From: Lepidurus packardi | Taxonomy: Eukaryota > Arthropoda > Branchiopoda > Notostraca > Triopsidae | Length of the DNA: 64,000 nt | Direction of reading: 5' to 3' | Assembly: GCA_023053545.1 (NCBI GenBank) | Contig: JAKZAN010000001.1 | Coordinates: 10,932,565-10,996,564, forward strand | Shown: one piece after another, positions 59,674 through 64,000 of the stretch | Layout of the letters: each line of letters opens with the position of its first letter | Position numbering within the stretch: the first letter of the stretch is position 1 | The notes under the pieces: model-generated | Seen by the model: only the letters and a program-made list of their open reading frames with translations | What the model was told of the DNA's origin: nothing | Database searches by the model: none | Position numbers and translations under genes: made by a program

Positions 59674-62600
59674 CACCTAGGGGAGGGTGAAAGAACCAAA
59701 ATATTAAAAAATATACAAAATCGTATACAAAACCTATTGTTAATAGTTTCCCCTTGTCTTCTATGAAACTGTACTGTGCTGTACACAACAAATGAAGTAA
59801 AAGATAACAAGCCACATCATAACAACTCGTCTCCAGTTACCATTCCAAGTAGGCCCTATGGATTCTATCTCGATCTATAGAATAGGTGATTCAGTTTCTT
59901 GTTCTTGTATTCTCCCCCTCATGACAACAGGAATTTGGGGTAACAAATGCGGTGGAAACTACTTAGCTTAGCTTAGCCTAGCCCAGGAGATCAGGTAAGG
60001 CCTATTATCCATGATCTCTTTTCGACTCTGCTCCCACTTCCTGGGGGTGGATAGCTTAGCAGACTCCCCGCACCCCCTAAAAACCAAATTTCCCTTTGAT
60101 AATCGCAATCTTCCTGACATCCCCCAGATCTAATGGTGATACTCGACACCCTTTCGGTGCCCATGAGAAGCCCTCACAGCCCTCATGTAACATCCTTAAC
60201 CCCTATATGATGTGGATTTCATGTACGTTATACGCACTGTACCGCTGTTACGTCCCGCGAACCAGAGACATGATTTGGGGAACATATGCATTATCAGAAG
60301 CTCGTGTCTCAAAACGACACGGTTCGCTGCGGTTCTATACGCTGATACAAGGGTGAGAATCGGGCAACTTTTATGGAGGGGGTCATGTTTTATCGCAGCA
60401 TCTCTGCTTGCAACGAACGTATAGTAGAGGTACTGTACTCATTTTTGGGGTTTAGGGCGAAAATTGCCGTTTGCTAGCAGCGGATGGATCATCCCGGTCA
60501 TAAAAGTTCCCAAAGGGGCGATAATAGCCATTCAAGCAATTGTGCCCTTTGAGGGACCATTTTTTCCAGAATTTGTACTCAACGCATCGTCCCAATGTGC
60601 TCTCAATGATTCATCTACAGTCCCATTAAATACCCTAGTATCGTGCGACATGACAAACACAATTCGCCGCAATGACTTGTCATACAGAGAAGAAGAGGGG
60701 AGTCCATACTAGTCGGGATCGTGCCGAACGTTTAACAGACAACAAAAACCAGACCGGCAAAGACCATATGGCCTGTTTCTATACTTGTACCCGATACCCC
60801 TACGCCACTTGATTTCAAGTGTTGTCCAAGTTCAACGCTCAACTTTACATCGCAATCCAACTTGGCTTTCGCTAAACATAAGTACAATTTCTTCTCCCTG
60901 CACAGCCAAAGCGTTCCTCAAAAGAACCTCTTCAAGACGCACAATTAAACGCCAGGAAACGGAGACCTTCCTTGGATTAGGATTCGCAATCACATGGGCA
61001 CGTGACGCTTTTTACATACATAAAGCATTCCCACCCCACCAAAGTCAATGGTAAAGCTCTCCCCTTTTCGTTTTCAAACTTTGGCACCAGCACCATACAG
61101 ATTGTTATGGAGAACAGGACAAAAGCCAATGTCCGAAAACTTCTTGGTCCGATAGGCGTCTACACCGCAGCTGGCGCTCTTTTCATTTCAACTATGAAAT
61201 TTCGCCCCTCTCTGCGTATATAGTCCATCTCCTTTTCCTTATTCCTCTAAGGGAGTTCAGTCAAGTTTGGACCACGTACTGTACCATACTATACGGTACT
61301 TGTGTTAAGCAACGATGCGGCTTCGTAAGGATTGTATGACTTGCATAGTTTCCATCTGGGTTGCTTCTTCTTATAACTGTCTTGTCTTGTCTTTGTCGGT
61401 TACGTTAGGTTAGGCCAGACCAGGATGCCCTTTTGTTGTTTGCACGTGGCTCACATGGGTCGAAGATAGCTTTCTAGAGGTTTTTTCTCCCTTTTTTCTT
61501 TTTAAACTTTTTTTTTTACTTTTTAAGGGGAAAAGTAAACTCTTCCTGGGGAACATGGTGCAGGGGCAATGACAGACACGCTGTTTATAATAGCAATACG
61601 TAACAGGCCTAAATCCGTCTTCTAATTACTTCGTCAGTCGGTTTGGAGAGAGCTGTTGCACGGTACGGCTTATTGGGTGAACGTTGGTGCGTTAAAGCTT
61701 AAAGTTAAGCAAATAACCAAAGGGAGGGGTAGGGTACAGTAGTCGTAGGAGTAGTATGGGATGCTATATAGTGCCATTTTTCCCACCGCTCTTTTATCAA
61801 CAATGCGAGTTTCAGCTGCTCTCGTCGCGTATACGTCCCCTACAGCTTCCAAGCCCTATTTTTTATCCCCCCCCCCCTCGACAAACGTCAATCTGCCGTA
61901 TAAGCATTATTGGCTCCCATGCTTCTTTACTTTACACTGATGTAAGCGCGCACAAGCTTATGTGTAAATACAAGAAGAGAATTGGAGTTTGGCCCAATGG
62001 CGTGTTCGAAACTCATTCAGAAGTTTCGGAGACAGATTAGGACTTTTTTCCATGCACATGATTCCGAGTCAAGCCGAGCAGAGCCGCCCCTCCTTCAATC
62101 ATCACCACTGCTCGCCTATATAACTCATACATCAGCGCTGAATGGATCAATAAAAAAGGAAGCTCGAATTCACCTGTCATGCCTATCACGACCCTCTTTA
62201 ATACAATTCATCAGGATAAACGCCCCCATGACCTCCGCAATACAATTACTCACATGCTAATCTCAATCTAAACTTTCATACCTTAAAGCAATTGTAATCA
62301 ACCAAACAGGCGCAAAACCTGCCTTAATACAGTAAACTTAAAACAAAAATAAAACAAAAAATTGCGATATTTTCATCATATTGCCAAAACTACATCTACT
62401 TTACATTTTTATAAAACTTACTAATAAAGTTACTAGTAAAAGATACTAATAAAGATATTATATAAGGTATTAATAAAGTTCTACTATTTATACTACAACA
62501 AGGTTCGGCAAACACTAAAAAAAACTTTACAAAATTCAGTTTCATTTCCCCCCATTCAGCGTGCTTTCAGAGTGAGTTCAGGGTGAATGGGAGAAAACGA

Positions 62601-64000
62601 AACGAAGCTGAGTTTATTTAGAGAAAGAAGGGGGTGAATTAAAAAAGGTTCAAAAGGGGATGTCAATGATTCAATTTAAAAAAGTGTCGTGTGTTAGGTC
62701 GGGCTAAACCTTTGAAAAAAATTTATGTCGATCAGTGACCCTAGAAGCATTTTTTTTGGCTAGTCCAATAAAGCCATGTAGAAGGGGGGAAGCCTATATA
62801 TAATACTCTCACGAACGGCCGAAACCGTTCAAAGGGCTTCGTCGATCAGTTTAGGCGAAGTAGTTCAAGGCACGTTATCGGGATAGGATTACACACACAA
62901 GTATATACCTTTAACGTGCGATTCATTTCATTGTACCTAAGAAAAAGACACAGCTTGCATGCCATGCATGAAATTAATTGTTACCTTATGAGCCTGCAAC
63001 AAAATTCGAACGTTTTGGAATGCTTCCGACCGCTAAGCTATGACAGGCAAATCAAAGCCAAGTGCTCGTAACAAGAGCCGAACGCACAGCACAATACAGT
63101 GTCAATTAAGTCGCCCCTTCCACGTTCCGTCGTTAAAAACATAAACGTCGCAACACGAAGCTTCCCAACTTAACGGCAAGAATGCGTTGCTGCACACAGG
63201 GAAGTAATGAGGCAGACTCACGAAGTCAAATAGTTAGGAATCCTGGTACAGATGTGCTCCGGATTTTCAGTGTGTGCATGTTGGGTTCACACATGCATTC
63301 AGGACGAACAAAAAGAACAAAAATAGAGATTTGTTTACTCACGCAGGTGGCCTGCTTTGGTAATGGATGGCGTAGTGCTACGTACAAATCCCAATGAGTC
63401 TTTTGCACGGAATCAGAATCTGTTTGTAAGGGCAAAGACGGGGAAAACTTAAAAGAACACGGCTCTTACAGCTCAACAATGAATTCTTCCCCTACACAAC
63501 ACAAGCACCCGTCAACTTCCGTACCCAGAGTATAACTGGCTACACACTCCAGGGAAGCGTCGAAAGAAATAAGGGGACGCCCGTCCCAGGCTAAAGCGCG
63601 TCTGGTGCTTGTCCTTAGGCTTGGGCTTTCGCGTGGGCTCTACGCGAAGTGGATATGTTGAATTTGGCACTCGCAGCGCACACTAAAAGTGAAGGCTACA
63701 GTAACCTGAACTGTGAACCTGACCCGGCCATGACTAACGACCATTTTTCTTTTCAACTCATTCATATTTCTTCACTCTTTTCGCCCTTGGCAGTTGCCAA
63801 AGCTTACATAAACGTCTGCCACACTATCATCTTTTCAACCCTTCCGTCCAAAAGAAACCTTAATTGCTAAAAAGAAACTGAGATAAAGCCATTGAGCCTC
63901 CCAAAGAAGAAGAAAAAATCTGTTCCCACCATTCATTCAGTGTTTTCAGAATAGATCGAATCGGTTGAAAAAGATTAAGATAGTTGCTAGTAAGTATGTA
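59660..64000. other. Upstream region of the Mcr-like gene; no further gene recognised
   Basis: Likely contains the noncoding first exon and promoter of the Mcr-like gene. A short degenerate tandem of ACTAATAAAG(A/T)T-like units lies at about 62417-62485. CTTAGCTTAGCTTAGCC lies near 59963-59979, a C-run near 61867-61876 and CAACAATGAA at 63474-63483. Open frames up to 94 codons lack domain features. Confidence 0.45.

Noticed and set aside
62989-63060. Possible tRNA-like segment with a TTCGAA string
   Set aside because: The minus strand has GTTCGAATT, but no consistent cloverleaf with a proper acceptor stem could be drawn.

Overview
This is a nuclear chromosomal segment from an animal, most likely an arthropod and possibly a branchiopod crustacean. 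The evidence is spliced genes with canonical GT-AG junctions, many introns of about 58-130 bp, a nubbin/Pdm-type POU-homeodomain gene, and an LDLa-containing macroglobulin-complement-related (Mcr/Tep6-like) gene. The crustacean placement is inferred from compact introns and gene content; no species was identified. No bacterial operons, CRISPR arrays, rRNA genes or convincing tRNA genes were seen.

Layout. Positions 1-29668 have no supportable protein-coding exon. They hold microsatellites, homopolymers, dispersed and tandem repeats, and a GC-rich island at about 25.9-26.8 kb. Positions 29669-43597 (+) carry an eight-exon nubbin-like POU transcription factor gene (928 aa as assembled here) with introns of 8.4 and 2.2 kb near its 5' end. 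Positions 43598-47486 are its probable 3' UTR plus intergenic DNA. Positions 47487-48694 (+) carry a six-exon STK16-type lipid-anchored kinase (309 aa). Facing it are two genes on the minus strand, both predicted membrane proteins: a ten-exon CUB/LDLa/transmembrane protein with a long PPxY-bearing tail (52011-48745, 888 aa) and a 20-exon Mcr/Tep6-like alpha-2-macroglobulin (59659-52910, 1635 aa). Positions 59660-64000 are the upstream region of the Mcr-like gene, with no further gene recognised. All four gene models were spliced by hand and remain in frame across every junction.

The kinase and the CUB/LDLa gene converge with only 50 bp between their stop codons, so their 3' ends probably overlap. 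The CUB/LDLa and Mcr-like genes lie in tandem, about 0.9 kb apart, and both encode secreted or cell-surface proteins with a six-cysteine LDLa module. A functional link between them is possible but not shown by the sequence.

The most unusual signal is outside the genes. A 10-base core, CAACARTGAA, occurs 22 times by hand count (both strands), where chance predicts fewer than one. Copies sit inside many otherwise unrelated tandem duplications and dispersed repeats from 2 kb to 63 kb.
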